A stretch of 64,000 bases of DNA from Thelephora terrestris (taxonomy: Eukaryota; Basidiomycota; Agaricomycetes; Thelephorales; Thelephoraceae): NCBI GenBank assembly GCA_015956445.1, contig WIUZ02000001.1, forward strand, positions 1,922,001 through 1,986,000, read 5' to 3'. Of the stretch, positions 10,736-22,713 are shown one piece after another (positions within the stretch are counted from its first letter, which is position 1; the number at the start of each line of letters is the position of its first letter). The notes below the pieces were generated by a model. That model made no database searches, was not told the origin of the DNA, and saw only the letters and a program-made list of their open reading frames with translations. A program made the translations under genes and the position numbers.

Positions 10736-13700
10736 CTAAGGTCCGCACCACTTTCTAGCACTCTGAAACATCCGGAACCAGGGTCCGACTGCACCCCATC
10801 CATCCTTCAACTCTCGAGGGTACCAACTGTTCGCTTCTAGCATCGTCACGCGCTCTGGGTGCGGCATTATTGCTACGATACGCCCGTCAGGGGTCTGAAC
10901 CCCGGCGACCCCATCGAGGCTTCCGTTCGGGTTGAGCGGGTAGAGTTCTGTCGGAACGCCGCTAGAGTCGACGTAACGCATAGGAATAATGCCCGAGGCC
11001 AAAGCTTTTGCCCTCATCTTGTCATCCCTAAACACAGCCCTGCCCTCCCCATGAGCAATCGCGATTGGTAGTTTCGAGCCCGCCATTTCCCTGAAGAAAA
11101 CCGACGTTTCCGCGACTTTGGAGGCAACGACCTCAACCACGGATACTCTACCCTCGAACCGACCGGATTTATTGAGCTTGAACTCTGGCCAGTCCTGGGC
11201 ACTCGGGATTATTTCCTTCAGGTGACTAAGGAACTGACACCCGTTGCACACGCCAAGGGTGAAAGAGTCATCTCGGGCGAAAAAACCGGGAAAACTCTCC
11301 CCGTGCGGTGTCATTCAACAAGACTGTGCTCGCCCACCCATTACCCGCCCCCAAGACATCCCCATAAGAGAACCCGCCGCACGCAGCGAGTCCCTTGAAG
11401 TCCGCCAAGCTGACTTGACCGCTAAGGATATCGGTCATGTGGACGTCGACGGCCAGGAACCCGGCTTCGGTAAAGGACCACGCCATCTCAACGTGCCCGT
11501 TCACTCCTTGCTCTCGGAGGATCGCAACCTTGGGACGCACGGTCACTGCCCGTGATGGTTCGGGACTGAATGAGAGGTTGTAGAAGAGCCCGTGGTGAGA
11601 ATCGTCCTTGATGAGGTTAAATTCCTGTTGTGCTGAAACTGGATCGTCGCGTAAGGATTGCATTTTAACGGATGTTTCCGCCCAAACGGTCTGGAGCTCA
11701 GCGCGGGTGCTGGAGAAGATCCGAGAATGACCCTTGTTGACGGTAAATTGTTGGCTCGGAGAAGTTCCGTCGACTTTGGCAATAACCTGGAGGTTTCTGC
11801 TCGGGAAACCGGCTTCCTCAAAGACGCTGACGAAAGTATCAAAGTCGCTGGCGCGAGTTTGAACGATAACGCCGAGCTCTTCATTAAAGAGGGCCGAGAT
11901 AGGATCGTGGCTGGACTCCAGGACATCTAGATTGATCTCTACACCAACTCTGCCAGCGAACGCCATCTCGGCGATCGTCGTGAACAGCCCTCCGTCCGAT
12001 CGGTCGTGGTAGGCAAGTACGAGGCCTGGATGTTCTTTTCGAACCCTCTGGCAAGCGGTGAAGAATGATGCGATGAGCACGGGATCTTCGACGTCAGGCG
12101 CTTCCGAACCGATTTGCTTGAATACTTGTGCCAATCCTGATCCTCCCAGTCTCTCCTTCCCATTTGCCAGATCGATGAGGATAAGAATAGTAGGATGGCC
12201 TTCTTCCCTCTGCAGTACCTGCGTCCAGGTCTGCGAGATATCTTCCACCGGAGCGAAGGCAGTGACGATCAGCGATAACGGGGAACTAATTTCGTTTTTC
12301 CGTCCCTCCCGATCGGTCCATTTCATCGACATAGACATCGAGTCCTTTCCAACCGGGATGCCAACGCCAAGCGCTGGGCAAAGCTCCAGACCGATAGCCT
12401 TGACAGCAGCGTACAACGCAGAACCTTCTCCCGGTTTTGAGGCGGCGCACATCCAATTTGCGCTCAGTTTGAGCTTTGATAAAGAAGAGATGGAGGCTGC
12501 GGCAATATTTGTAATGGCCTCCGCAACCGCCATTCGAGCGGAAGCGGGAGCGTTGAGGATAGCAACCGGTGTGCGTTCTCCAACGGCCATAGCTTCCCCA
12601 TGTACGACACCAAATCCGTAGGAAGCACGGGTGACGGCAACATCCGAAACAGGGACTTGCCAAGGGCCAACCATCTGGTCTCGCGCTACTAAACCGGTGA
12701 TTGTGCGGTCTCCGATGGTAATGAGGAAGGACTTCGATGCGACGGAGGGGAGCCGAAGGACCAGGTTCGCTGCGACAGAAAGGCGATCGGAAAGGGAGGG
12801 GGCTGAGGGGATATATTGGGCGAGGGAGGTATCAAACGGACTTCCCACAATGGGTCTGGTAGAATCGGTACGATGCATGCGCGGTGGCTTTCCGAAGAGT
12901 GTAGCCATCTTGAGTCGAATGACATCCTTTTTGAGAAGTCTGTCGGTGACAAGGAGGTCCTCCTCTGCCGTAGCAACACCGACGACGGAAAAGGGGCACC
13001 GTTCACGAGTAGCAATACTCCTGAACTGCTCTTCCTGTGAGGGAGAGATAGCGAGAACGTAGCGTTCCTGGGACTCGTTGCACCAGATCTCCATTGGCGA
13101 CATCGAGGAGTCAGCCACGAGTACATCACGAATTTCGAAGGTCGCACCGAGGCCCGAGTCGTGAACTAGTTCGGGGAGGGCGTTGGAAAGACCGCCGGCT
13201 CCGACGTCGTGAATCGACTGGATGGGATTGCGGTCGTCCAGACTAACACATGCATCAATCACCTGCTGGCAACGGCGTTGCATTTCGGCGTTATCCCTTT
13301 GTACGGACGCGAAATCCAAGTCGGCGGAGCTTGCACCGGACACTTGAGATGACGCCGCTCCTCCGCCCAGGCCAATGAGCATGCCAGGACCACCCAACAC
13401 GACAATTTTTGCGCCAGCTTGAATTCCATCTTTCTTCGCGAATTGAGGTCGTACGTTCCCAAGTCCGCCGGCCAACATGATAGGTTTGTGGTACCCGCGC
13501 ACTTCTGAACCACCATCTGGTAGGGGGATGGTTTCGGAAAATGTGCGGAAGTATCCAGCCAACGCTGGCCGGCCGAATTCGTTGTTGAAGGCACTAGCGC
13601 CGAGAGGACCGTCTATCATGATGTCAAATGCGGACGAAATATGGTCTGGACGACCAAAGTCGGTCTCCCACGGTTGTATGTTGTCAGGAATGAGCAGGTT

Positions 13701-14798
13701 TGAAACAGTGAAGCCGACAAGACCGGCTTTCGGTTTGGATCCTCGACCAACGGCACCTTCATCACGGATCTCTCCACCAGACCCCGTGGCAGCGCCGGGG
13801 TACGGTGATACAGCAGTAGGGTGGTTGTGGGTCTCGACTTTGATCAGGATGGGGATCCCTTCTTGGGTAAAGCCGTAGGATAGGGAGAGGGGGGAAGGAC
13901 CCGAAGCAAGCGAGGGTGCAAATCGAAGTGTCGATGCCCCCTCCAACACGGCCGCGTTATCCGAGTAGGCCGAAATGGTTCCAGTGTTGTTCAGACGCTC
14001 CGTATTCCTGATCATCTGAAACAGGGATGTGTCATTTTCCGTGCCGTCGATAGTCCATGACGCGTTAAAGATTTTGTGACGACAATGTTCCGAGTTGACT
14101 TGAGCGAACATGAAGAGTTCGGCATCGGTGGGATCACGGTTCATGGGGTCTGTGCCGGTGACGAATGCTTTGACCAGGTAGTTAATTTCGTCGTTAGCCA
14201 ACGCAAGACCAAGTTGCCTGTTTGCGTCTGAAAGGGTTACTTTGGCGTCGGGAACCATGGAGAGAGGGACTGTGCGGAGTTGAGATGGTGCGTTATGCCG
14301 GAACAGAAAATCAGGGGAGGGGAGTTGGAGTTGCACAGACTGGGTCATTCGGTCATGAATAAAGTGACCCAGAGAGGTCAAATCGCCATCCGTGAGAGTT
14401 GATTCATCCTCAAAGGAGAATACGAAAGCGGCCCCCCGCTCGAGCCTCTCGACGTATTGACGGAGATTACACAAGAAGGCGATATCTGTCGCTTTGCTTG
14501 ACCACGGAGAAACGAGACCAGGGCGGGGAAGAACATATACTACATTCCTCTGGTTTGCGATTGCCTCCAATGTGCCAGGAAAAACGAAGTCGTCACCGTA
14601 CTGGAATAAACGGTCAACAACCTTTCTTGGTATGGAATCGGTTTTGAGTTCTGTCTCGGCCTCGGGAGAGGTGCAGTTCACTAGGTGAAGGTGGACAGCA
14701 TCGACTGATCGAATCTTCGGGTTGGCCTTCCGGACCTGCAGAAGCAGCTGGTCCCGCTTCGTAGTAGTCAAACACGACAGTCCAGGTAACACAAGCAT
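10736..14798 (-). CDS. ADE6: Phosphoribosylformylglycinamidine (FGAM) synthase, with apparent frameshift
   Basis: ATP- and glutamine-dependent step 4 of purine synthesis, converting FGAR to FGAM in the cytosol. The gene is a single exon. The only in-frame ATG at the 5' end is at 14798 (MLVLPGLSCL). The first frame runs to 11268 and the second from 11314 to the TAG at 10736. They join at a run of six T (coding strand, + strand 11280-11285), giving about 1353 residues, the usual size for the fungal enzyme. Seen motifs: SEHCRHKIF, KVETHNHPTAVSPYPGAATGSGGEIRDE split over the first ATP-grasp-like domain, and a C-terminal class I glutaminase with GVCNGCQ (Cys about 1184) and MPHPER (His about 1313). 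No intron can explain the frame change, since conserved residues flank it on both sides. It is either a sequencing indel or a real mutation. It is divergent from the Mio gene. Confidence 0.95.
11280..11285 (-). other. Apparent +1 frameshift in a T6 run within FGAM synthase
   Basis: On the coding strand the run is followed by CGCCCGAGATGA. The upstream frame reads FSRFFRPR and stops four codons after the run. The downstream frame reads FFARDDSFTLGVCNGCQ, the expected glutaminase start. With five instead of six T the protein reads straight through (EFSRFFARDD). Confidence 0.85.
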
Positions 14799-15332
14799 TC
14801 TTTTGTGCAAGGATGAGAAGCGAATTGGAAGGATCTCACAAGAACACACCTGTCTGACTGCGATCTATGATGTGCGATCTAGGCTTTTGAGGTAAACGGG
14901 GACAAAACCGTGTCTGGGACCAAGCATGAGGATTTGAGCGAACGAAAGGCGGCAAGCGACTGACCTTGTAGCAGGTATCGGAGGGATATCTATAAATCTA
15001 CCGCCCGCTCGTGAAAATTGGCAGCAGAGATTTGCAGACGGAAATAAAACCCCGCGTGCGTTGACTCAGTTCGGAACGAGATGACCCGGCCATTCCAAGT
15101 TGACGTTGCCTGCGTTTTTTGTTTTGACCCTATTGTGTTTTGACGGAGAGACCCATGCTATCCTCGTCTTGCCAAAGACAAAACTGTTATAAGGGTGCAT
15201 CTGCGGAGGCCTCTTGAGCAACAAGAACAAGCAGAAGACTGACTTCGGTGAGTGGCAAGCGATCCAGCGCCTCATGCTTGTGATCCTCACGCGAGCCTTG
15301 CGCCTACGCCCAACAGACAACCGCCGGCCTAA
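14799..15332. promoter_or_regulatory. Divergent intergenic promoter region (ADE6 / Mio)
   Basis: 534 bp between the start codons of two divergently transcribed genes, so it must carry both promoters. A TATA-like stretch, TATCTATAAATC, lies around 14988-14999. It is too far from the Mio start to be assigned with confidence. Confidence 0.4.
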
Positions 15333-18300
15333 ATGGTGACCTCTTCGGATAAACGTCTGTTGTGGCACCCTCGGGGAGAGAACAAATTCGTCGTTGGTAG
15401 TTCGTCTCAAATCACCCTCTATGAATGGCGACCGGAGGCATTAGAGATCAGGCATACCACTTCCCAACATGACCTACAGTACATGAAGGTGCAGTCTTGC
15501 AATTAACGACGCACAAAACCATCCGTATCCCTTATCCCCTCACAAAATAGTGTTTCGCATGGTCCCCAGACCCATCCTTCGATGACCTGATCGCTGTTGG
15601 ACTCACGGGGAGGGTTGATCTTATGCGTCTCGAGGCGACCAAACACACCCGGGATGGCGTATTATCTAGTGGACCTTCTGCATCTTTGCCGGTCCGAAGC
15701 TCTCGCGCGTGTAACGCCTTGTCATTCAACCACGCTGACCCGAATTATCTCGCCGTTGGTCTTGAGAAAGTACGCGGGGACTGCAGTCTCGTGATATGGG
15801 ATGTCAGCTCTTTGAAACCAAGCCTTTCTTTTACCAACGCGACCGTGTATGGAGCGGGGAACGGTGGTTTAGAACCGACGCGACCGCAGCCTCTCATACA
15901 GCGAGGCGACCTTGGGCCCAAAACGGACGGGAAGATCTTACAAATGCACGCCCCCACGGAAATCGTCTCTTCGCTCGCTTTTGCACCAGATGCACATTAC
16001 CTCCTCTGGGCAGGCATCTCGCATCGTTGGCTTCGACTTTTTGACGTAAGGTCACCCGTCCCATCTACCACGAATGTGGCAACGAAGGTTCAAGGGATTG
16101 CCACCGATCCCTTCGTCCCCTCTCGAATCGCGACGTTTGACGATGGGGTTGTGTCGATTTGGGACTACCGTCGACTTCCACAACCGCTTCTTACCTTCTC
16201 AGAACACGACGCTTACGGCGATGGCGCTAAACCCTACTTGAACCCTTCGACCTTCACCACGATCGAATTCTCCTCAGTAAGACGAGGGACAATAGCGACC
16301 CTAGAAAAGGATTCCGCTCACGTTCGGTTTTGGGATTTGCAAGAGGCACAATTCCGTGAGGTCGCGAATGAGCGCTCCAGAGATTCCTCGGCGGGCGGTC
16401 GAACGTCCGGTGGGAGACTCAATTGGCCAAATCCTAGTAGCATGCTCCCATGGACGACATCTTCAACCGGCAATATTCAAGTCAAGGAAGGTCGCAGGGA
16501 TCGTGACCCGTCCCCGTCAACTCGAACACCCCCAACAATTTTGGTCGATACTCGCAAAAGTGAGTTGGAACAAACAACGATAACCACCTAGTTTTGACAT
16601 TACCCAGCCAAGGATTTCCCCGCCTCGCTCACATCTTTTGCGCTTGTTCCAGAGCGTTCGAATGGCCCGCTATCCTCGAACTTGGTGGTTGTAAACAAGG
16701 AAGGGGACCTGGAGGTCAATTGTGTGTACAATCCCCCATCAAACTGCTCTTGGAGTCACCGCGGGGATCTATCTATTGCACTCGGGACCTCTTACAGAAT
16801 TTTTTCCACGCCTAAGCATGCGGGGCCCAGCCCGAATCCATGGCAGGTGCCACTCCTCCACAAGCAATCCCGTGAGGCATCTACTGGCAGCAAGGAGCAA
16901 ACCGAGGATGACGATCAGTCACGCAACCGTGGTCGTTCGCAATCCTTGGTGTTCCCTCCAACGTTTGGCAGAGGGGACGAAGATGGTTTCCCCGCATTGA
17001 ATGCTACTTTGTTGAAATCCGCTCTTGACGCAAACCGGGCCCAGGGGAATGCTGTCGATGGTATCTTTATTCCTCCGTCCCTCAGCCGTCGCAGTGCTGC
17101 AGTCACTCGTGCACCGAGCCTTCGCGATCTACGTGCTGCCGCAAAGGAACCGTCGCAAACGGGGACCCCTGTTCAATCCACGACCGCGGATAAACTTGCT
17201 GATCTGGATCTCGGACTGGAGAAGGATCCGCAGTTTGTACGGCCAAGCGAAACGAAACGGTCGTCGCAACAGTCTGCGCACCAGAAGCTACGACAGGTCC
17301 TGCAAAGAGACGTCTCTACAATCATGCGGTGGAGAGCCATCAAAGGTTATGGGCTAGCCAACGTCAGCTCTTGTATTTACCTGGCCCGCGTCTAGATACT
17401 TACTGAACCTTTACAGCTGGCTCACAACCACGTTCTTACCTCTGAAGACTCCATGTTATCTGAAACGTGGCTTTGGCTTAACTGTGAGTGAACTGTACAG
17501 ACCATAATATAACAAACACTCAAAGAGCCCCAGATTCAAGAGAGATTCTAGAACCATCGAAACCGAAGTCGAGCTCTTACGACCTCATGGGTCAGGGAGT
17601 CCTCGGTATCTGGGAAGGCGGAATACCGAGCTTCGCTCCGCGTCGACCGGTCGAACCCATTCCTGCCTCCCCGATGGTCGCTGTCAAGTCGATCGCGGAC
17701 CACGTAAAATCTGTTTCAGGCGACGGAAGGTCGAGTTCAAAATCGAGGGACTTCGTCCCCCCGTCACGTAGAGGTTCAAGGCTACTACTGGATACGAATC
17801 CGTTGTCAACCTCTAGCGCTACGCCAGAAGATGACTACGTTGCCGCGTTGAACGCCCTGTGCTTAAAGGCAGGCGACACCGGAGTAAGGTGGAAACCCGG
17901 TACACCAACTTCCAAGACTGCGCAGAGAAGAATGTGTTTACAGCTTGTTGGATGGTGTTTGAGGGAAGATGAGCTCAATCACGCTATAAGCAAGTAAGTC
18001 GCGGGACCAAAACTGTACCAATGACATGAGTTAATGTTGGCAGGTGGGAATTTGAGGACAAACATTCCCAGGCTGCGTGCTGGCTTGTTTTTATGGGGCA
18101 GTACCAAAGGGCCGTAAAGATGCTGATGAATAGCAAAGGTTCGGCAGCCAGTTGTTCATCGCTTCGAAATGTTAAATTGGCCGCCCCTAGACGAAAGCAA
18201 CTACCTCATCTGTGGCACCATCGCTGCGCTCACTTATAATGGCCCTGGGCTCAACACAAACCTCTCGAACCCAGACCTTCGCGAACATTGCGCACGTCTT

Positions 18301-19279
18301 GTCGTGCATTTACAAGATCCGTACCTGAGAGCGATGATCACCCACCTTACAGTGAACGATTGGACGGACGTCCTCGAAGAGGACTCGTTCCCGATCCGCG
18401 AACGTTTGGCAGTTGCATTCCAATTTCTCGACGACAAATCCCTTCCATCATTCCTCCGGTCTATCGTAGATCAGTCTATTCAACGAGGTGATCTCACTGG
18501 CCTGATCGTTACGGGGCTCACGGCTCAGGGAATGGAAATCCTCCAACGATACGTGGATCTTACGGGGGATGTGCAAACGGCTGCGGTCATCTGTTCCCTT
18601 CGGGTTCCGAGTTTAATCACACACAACGGAAAGACGTTGACAAAGTCAGTGGCGGATAGGTGGGTGGAGACGTATCAGGATCTGTTGGATGGATGGAAAC
18701 TGTTTCATCACCGGTGTCAGTTTGATATTGAACGAGGGAGGCTCATCCAGGAGGCTCTCGGAGGTGGCGATGGTCAGAGGAAGGAGTGGCAACCGAGACG
18801 GGTTATGATCAGGTGCAACCTTTGCAACAAGACCATAGATACTGCAGGTAGCAAGGGGAAAGGTGTGAGTTGACCGTTCCAATTCCTCCGGGACAAACTC
18901 AAACGGTTTTGTAGAGCAATGTATGTCCGAACTGCGGGAAAGCGCTCCCGAGGTGTTCAATATGCTTGATGACTCTTAACGTTGCTTCTGACCCCGCAAG
19001 AGATGCGTATCTTCTCCACACCGGTCCTAAAGGTACACATGATTCTCCTCCAGAGACGTTCCCGCTAACCAAACCGTTCCCGAAGATACCATTGCGGAGG
19101 CGATAGTGTTTTGTCAGACCTGCAGGCATGGAGGCCACGCATCCCACATTATGGAATGGTTTTTCGGAGACGATCCCACAGGCTTTGAAGGAGACGAGAA
19201 CGATCAGGAGCGCGGAGGAAAGGCGCACAGCGTTTGTCCGGTGCCGGATTGCGATTGTCCCTGCGCCGACGAGATGTAG
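15333..19279 (+). CDS. SEA4: GATOR2/SEACAT subunit Mio (Sea4): WD40 plus C-terminal zinc domain
   Basis: Component of the SEA/GATOR2 complex on the vacuole, which relays amino-acid status to TORC1. Nine exons: 15333-15488, 15551-16559, 16653-17362, 17417-17483, 17534-17993, 18044-18138, 18191-18864, 18915-19032, 19086-19279; 1160 residues. Introns are 50-93 nt with GT-AG ends. The N-terminal part is a beta-propeller (RLLWHPRGENKFVVGSSSQI, QYMKCFAWSPDP across the first splice, LRLFDVRSP, VSIWDYRR). The middle is a helical solenoid containing the Mio hallmark segments KGYGLA and QGVLGIWEG. The last 120 residues hold a RING-like cysteine/histidine module: CNLC, CPNC, CSIC, CQTC-x-H-x2-HASH, then CPVPDCDCPC. 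The short exon 17417-17483 and the acceptor at 17533 are inferred from frame and family order. Identification is firm. Confidence 0.92.
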
Positions 19280-20843
19280 GATTGGATCGAGAAGTGTATG
19301 TGTATGATGCATGTCGCTTGAGCCTTGTGAACTGGTGGCGAGCAAGAAGTCTAGCGTATTGAGCGTGCAGAATTGTATACTATAAGCCCGGGTAACGAGC
19401 TAGGAGGATTAATCTATCGTCTTCTCCAACCGAATGGTCCTGGATAAGTTTGAGAAAGACAAGATACTGGGGGGGCGAAAATGCGAGACCCTTGGGGCTC
19501 ACATATCAGGTGATTGATACCTAAGGTTTTGAGATGCTCACGCAACTGGAAGGGCAGGGATTAACCTGGATACGAAATGCATATCCGCCAGCGTTGATCC
19601 ACTGCAGAGGAAGGCTGCCAGCGGTGTGAATCCACTATTTTGTCTCCAATTTTTGGTGAACACCCTGGGAAGGGATTGCACACATTATAGAGGATTCTGA
19701 AGACAAACCTCGATCAGAACATGGGTTCCGAACTTCAACGAGAGGGGGAGCCGGGTGAAGCTGGGGTAACGAAGAGCCTGGCCGCCTCTGTTGAACATGT
19801 ATTTTAAACTCGTTTATATCGGCAGGGGAGATGTAGCCGCGCCACGGAACTGTGCATGGATGTCTGAAGCGAGGGACATGTTATGGGAGATGTGGCCCAT
19901 CAAAGACCTGTCGTCTGCCTGAGGGTGTCGATAAAACCCTTGCGAGTGACTTTAGGGAGAGTGGGCTCGAGCTCGAGCGTGGTTCAGGTTCGGGTCCGGG
20001 TGGGGCTCAGGTTCAATATGGTTCGAGTGAGAGCCCAAACACAAGCGAACGATCAATGCGACGGACATTCAACGGGGGTTTCTGAGAGCTGGACGCTGTG
20101 CCTGGCGGAATGCCACAATCCAGAGAGCCCGAACTCAGAGGAGGTCCTCTGTGCATACGCTCTATGTCGTCAAGCTCGCAGATGCGGGTTGGGAGTTGAC
20201 GTTGGTGCACGACCTTGGACCGAGTGGCCGCGCTTCATAGCCCTGAGGCCGGGATCACATTCAATCTCTCACCCTCGATTCCTAGCATCGTCGCGGCGGA
20301 TGGCGACACCCGGCACAGTTGGGGATGCTAGAACGGTAGAGAGAGGCGAAGAACGACCGTGGAGTGAGACCAGGCGGGTTTGCTTATTGATGTGTCTCTG
20401 TAACAGTGAGCGGGGCTGGATCGACTCGAGCAGCCCAAGTATTTCAACGTGGTGGATGTTTCAGAAATGAAAATTAACCGTGGGAACTTGAGCATGTTTG
20501 TTTGTCCAAGGTCATCTCTCTCGAATCGAACGCTAGGTTGGTCGCCGGGCTGTCGCTTCCTCGGTCCACGCTCAACCTGCAGAGTTCGTGCTTTATTCGA
20601 GCACTTGAGTCTGTAATGTTATGCTTAGCTATGCGTTCGTTGTTAATACAGAGACCATGATCAGACGGTGGCTGTGCCGAGAAACTCGGAGGGAAGCCTT
20701 CAGCCTGCGGCCCAATCCCGAGCCGCCTTCCGACAACGACAGGGTCAACTCGATTGCGTCCTCTTCCCTTTTTTCTTTGAATGTTCCATAATCCGCAATA
20801 ACCGCTCAAGAGACGCACGAGTTTCGCCCTTCATCCCCTCACC
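19280..20843. other. Intergenic region
   Basis: About 1.56 kb between two genes on the same strand. Apart from one low-complexity tract near 19962-20030 I see no gene or element. The 195-codon open frame at 19883-20470 has no family resemblance and a composition driven by that tract. Confidence 0.55.
19962..20030. repeat. Low-complexity CTCGAG / GGTTCGGG-like tract
   Basis: Degenerate short-unit repetition: two overlapping GCTCGAG units followed by GGTTCAGGTTCGGGTCCGGG and similar words. It is too degenerate to be called a microsatellite. Confidence 0.45.
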
Positions 20844-22299
20844 ATGACCTCCACTACCAGCGCAGGCCCATCTGCCACCCAACCTCCACAGCAGGCTCCT
20901 TCAATTGCAACACCTCAAAAGACACAGCAAACAACGTTCTTTTCGTCTGTCTTTAGCCCTCAGATATCAACTTATTTTATTGCTGGCGGTGTTGCCGGTG
21001 CAACCAGTCGGACAGTCGTCAGTCCCCTGGAACGCATCAAAATCATCCAGTCAGTTCCCCTTCAAGGGTTCGGCAATGATCCGTTTAACCCGTCCTTCAC
21101 TCTAAAAGACAGGTGCAACCCGTTGTCGGGGGAGAGAGACAGTACGGGAGCGTCTGGAGTAGCCTGGTGAGGATATGGCGTGAGGAAGGCTTTGTTGGGT
21201 TTATGAGAGGAAATGGCATAAACTGCTTGCGGATCGTGCCGTACAGCGCAGTCCAATTCACTACGTACGAGCAGCTCAAGAAGGTGCGATTGGCCTGGTT
21301 ATGATCGATTGGCTTGGGTACGAGTCAATGCTAACCAACTTCTCCCTCACAGCTATTCACCAACAACGGCAAGAAGACATTAGACACACCTACACGACTT
21401 ACAGCAGGCGCTTTAGCTGGAATAACCTCAGTCTGTCCGTCCCGTCATTTCCATCAGTCCTCCGGCGAACATCCCCGACTGACTACAGCTGGCTGTATGC
21501 TTTCTAGGCACAACATATCCCTTAGACCTCGTACGATCGAGGCTGTCCATTGCAACCGCATCGATACCAGTACAACACAGTGCGCCATCAACAGTTTCTA
21601 CACAACAACCCTCATTGGCGTCTGGATATCATACTGCTTCAGCTTCTCTAACAAAATCAGTCCACACAACTAAACATGCCGCTTGGACCCCCAAAGACCT
21701 CACCATGTGGGGAATGACGCTCAAAGTCATGCGGGAAGAAGGCGGTGTCCTGGCCCTCTATCGTGGCATGATACCCACAGCAGTGGGTGTTGCCCCCTAC
21801 GTGGGCATCAACTTTGCAGCCTACGAAGCCCTGAGGGGTGCAATCACGCCCCCGGATAAGAACACTGTCATCCGCAAATTGGCCTGCGGCGCCCTCGCCG
21901 GTTAGTCGCTTTCCGAGGGTCAATGTTCCATACACTGTAACCTGATCCCAACTGTCCACCCTGGACCGAATAGGAGCAATCTCGCAGACGCTGACGTATC
22001 CTTTCGATGTGTTACGGCGGAAGATGCAAGTCCGAGGAATGGGCACGGCACTCGGACCACAATACAATGGCGCCCTACACGCTCTGGTTGTGATCGTCAG
22101 GAATGAAGGCGTCGCTGGACTATACCGTGGAATTTGGGCCAACCTTTGTGAGTGACCGTGTTTGGAACGGAGTTCTCGTGCGTCACGGACTACGCTAAAT
22201 CGGTTCCGGGTTTGTTCATCAGTGAAAGTCGCACCAAGCATCGCCACCTCGTTCTTCACTTACGAGTTCGTGAAGGAAAGGATCTCGAATGGGACCTGA
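20844..22299 (+). CDS. Mitochondrial carrier, YPR011C (APS/PAPS carrier) type
   Basis: SLC25-family inner-membrane transporter of 368 residues. Six exons: 20844-21049, 21109-21283, 21353-21434, 21508-21900, 21974-22147, 22223-22299. All three carrier repeats show their signature: SPLERIK, TYPLDLVRSR and TYPFDVLRRK, each followed by a GxxxG-type helix-2 segment (GFMRGNGINCLRIVPYSAVQF, ALYRGMIPTAVGVAPYVGINF as separate stretches). The N-terminal extension of about 40 residues is Ser/Thr/Gln-rich. The order and wording of the repeats (FIAGGVAGATSRTVVSPLERIKI, then GNGINCLRI) fit yeast YPR011C, a carrier of adenosine 5'-phosphosulfate and PAPS, better than the ADP/ATP or CoA carriers. Substrate is inferred from family likeness only. 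The exon 1 donor is chosen so the junction gives KIIQQVQP. Confidence 0.85.
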
Positions 22300-22713
22300 T
22301 ATTTTTAACGATTTAGAATTCTCGTCCATTTTATGGCACATGTAGATAGAAGCGATTCGTACAGGATTAGTATTATAATTAATTGGACAATCGATTTGTG
22401 GGAAGGAGAGGTGTGTGCCGGGATCATGGGCATCAGGCTTTGGTTCAGGGAAAATCAGTCACTTATACTTCAACCGGTCGTTTCAGTCCACTCTCTCCCA
22501 CTTCCCCCATAACCCAGTCGACTGCGCTTGCGCCAGAGATTGGTGTCCACCATTTCCCCCTTCTTCTTGACCTATTCCCAGGCGTTATTCCGGGAGGGAA
22601 CGCAGAACTCGCCGACCGCTGCCTTACCCCTCACACGTTTGACCGGCGGCTTTTGCTGTGCATGACAGCCTTGGCTGACCCTGTGAAAGTATTTGGAGCC
22701 TCGCGCACTTCAT
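22300..22713. promoter_or_regulatory. Intergenic region, presumed RhoGAP promoter
   Basis: 414 bp. It is AT-rich just after the carrier stop (22300-22385), then pyrimidine-rich near 22495-22570. No distinct motif can be assigned. Confidence 0.35.

Noticed and set aside
10736-11314. C-terminal part of FGAM synthase as a separate glutaminase gene
   Set aside because: It begins mid-domain with no own start context, joins the upstream frame with a single-base change, and the sum has the standard length.
19883-20470. 195-codon open frame downstream of the Mio gene
   Set aside because: Its length stems from a low-complexity tract; no family resemblance and no splice continuity.
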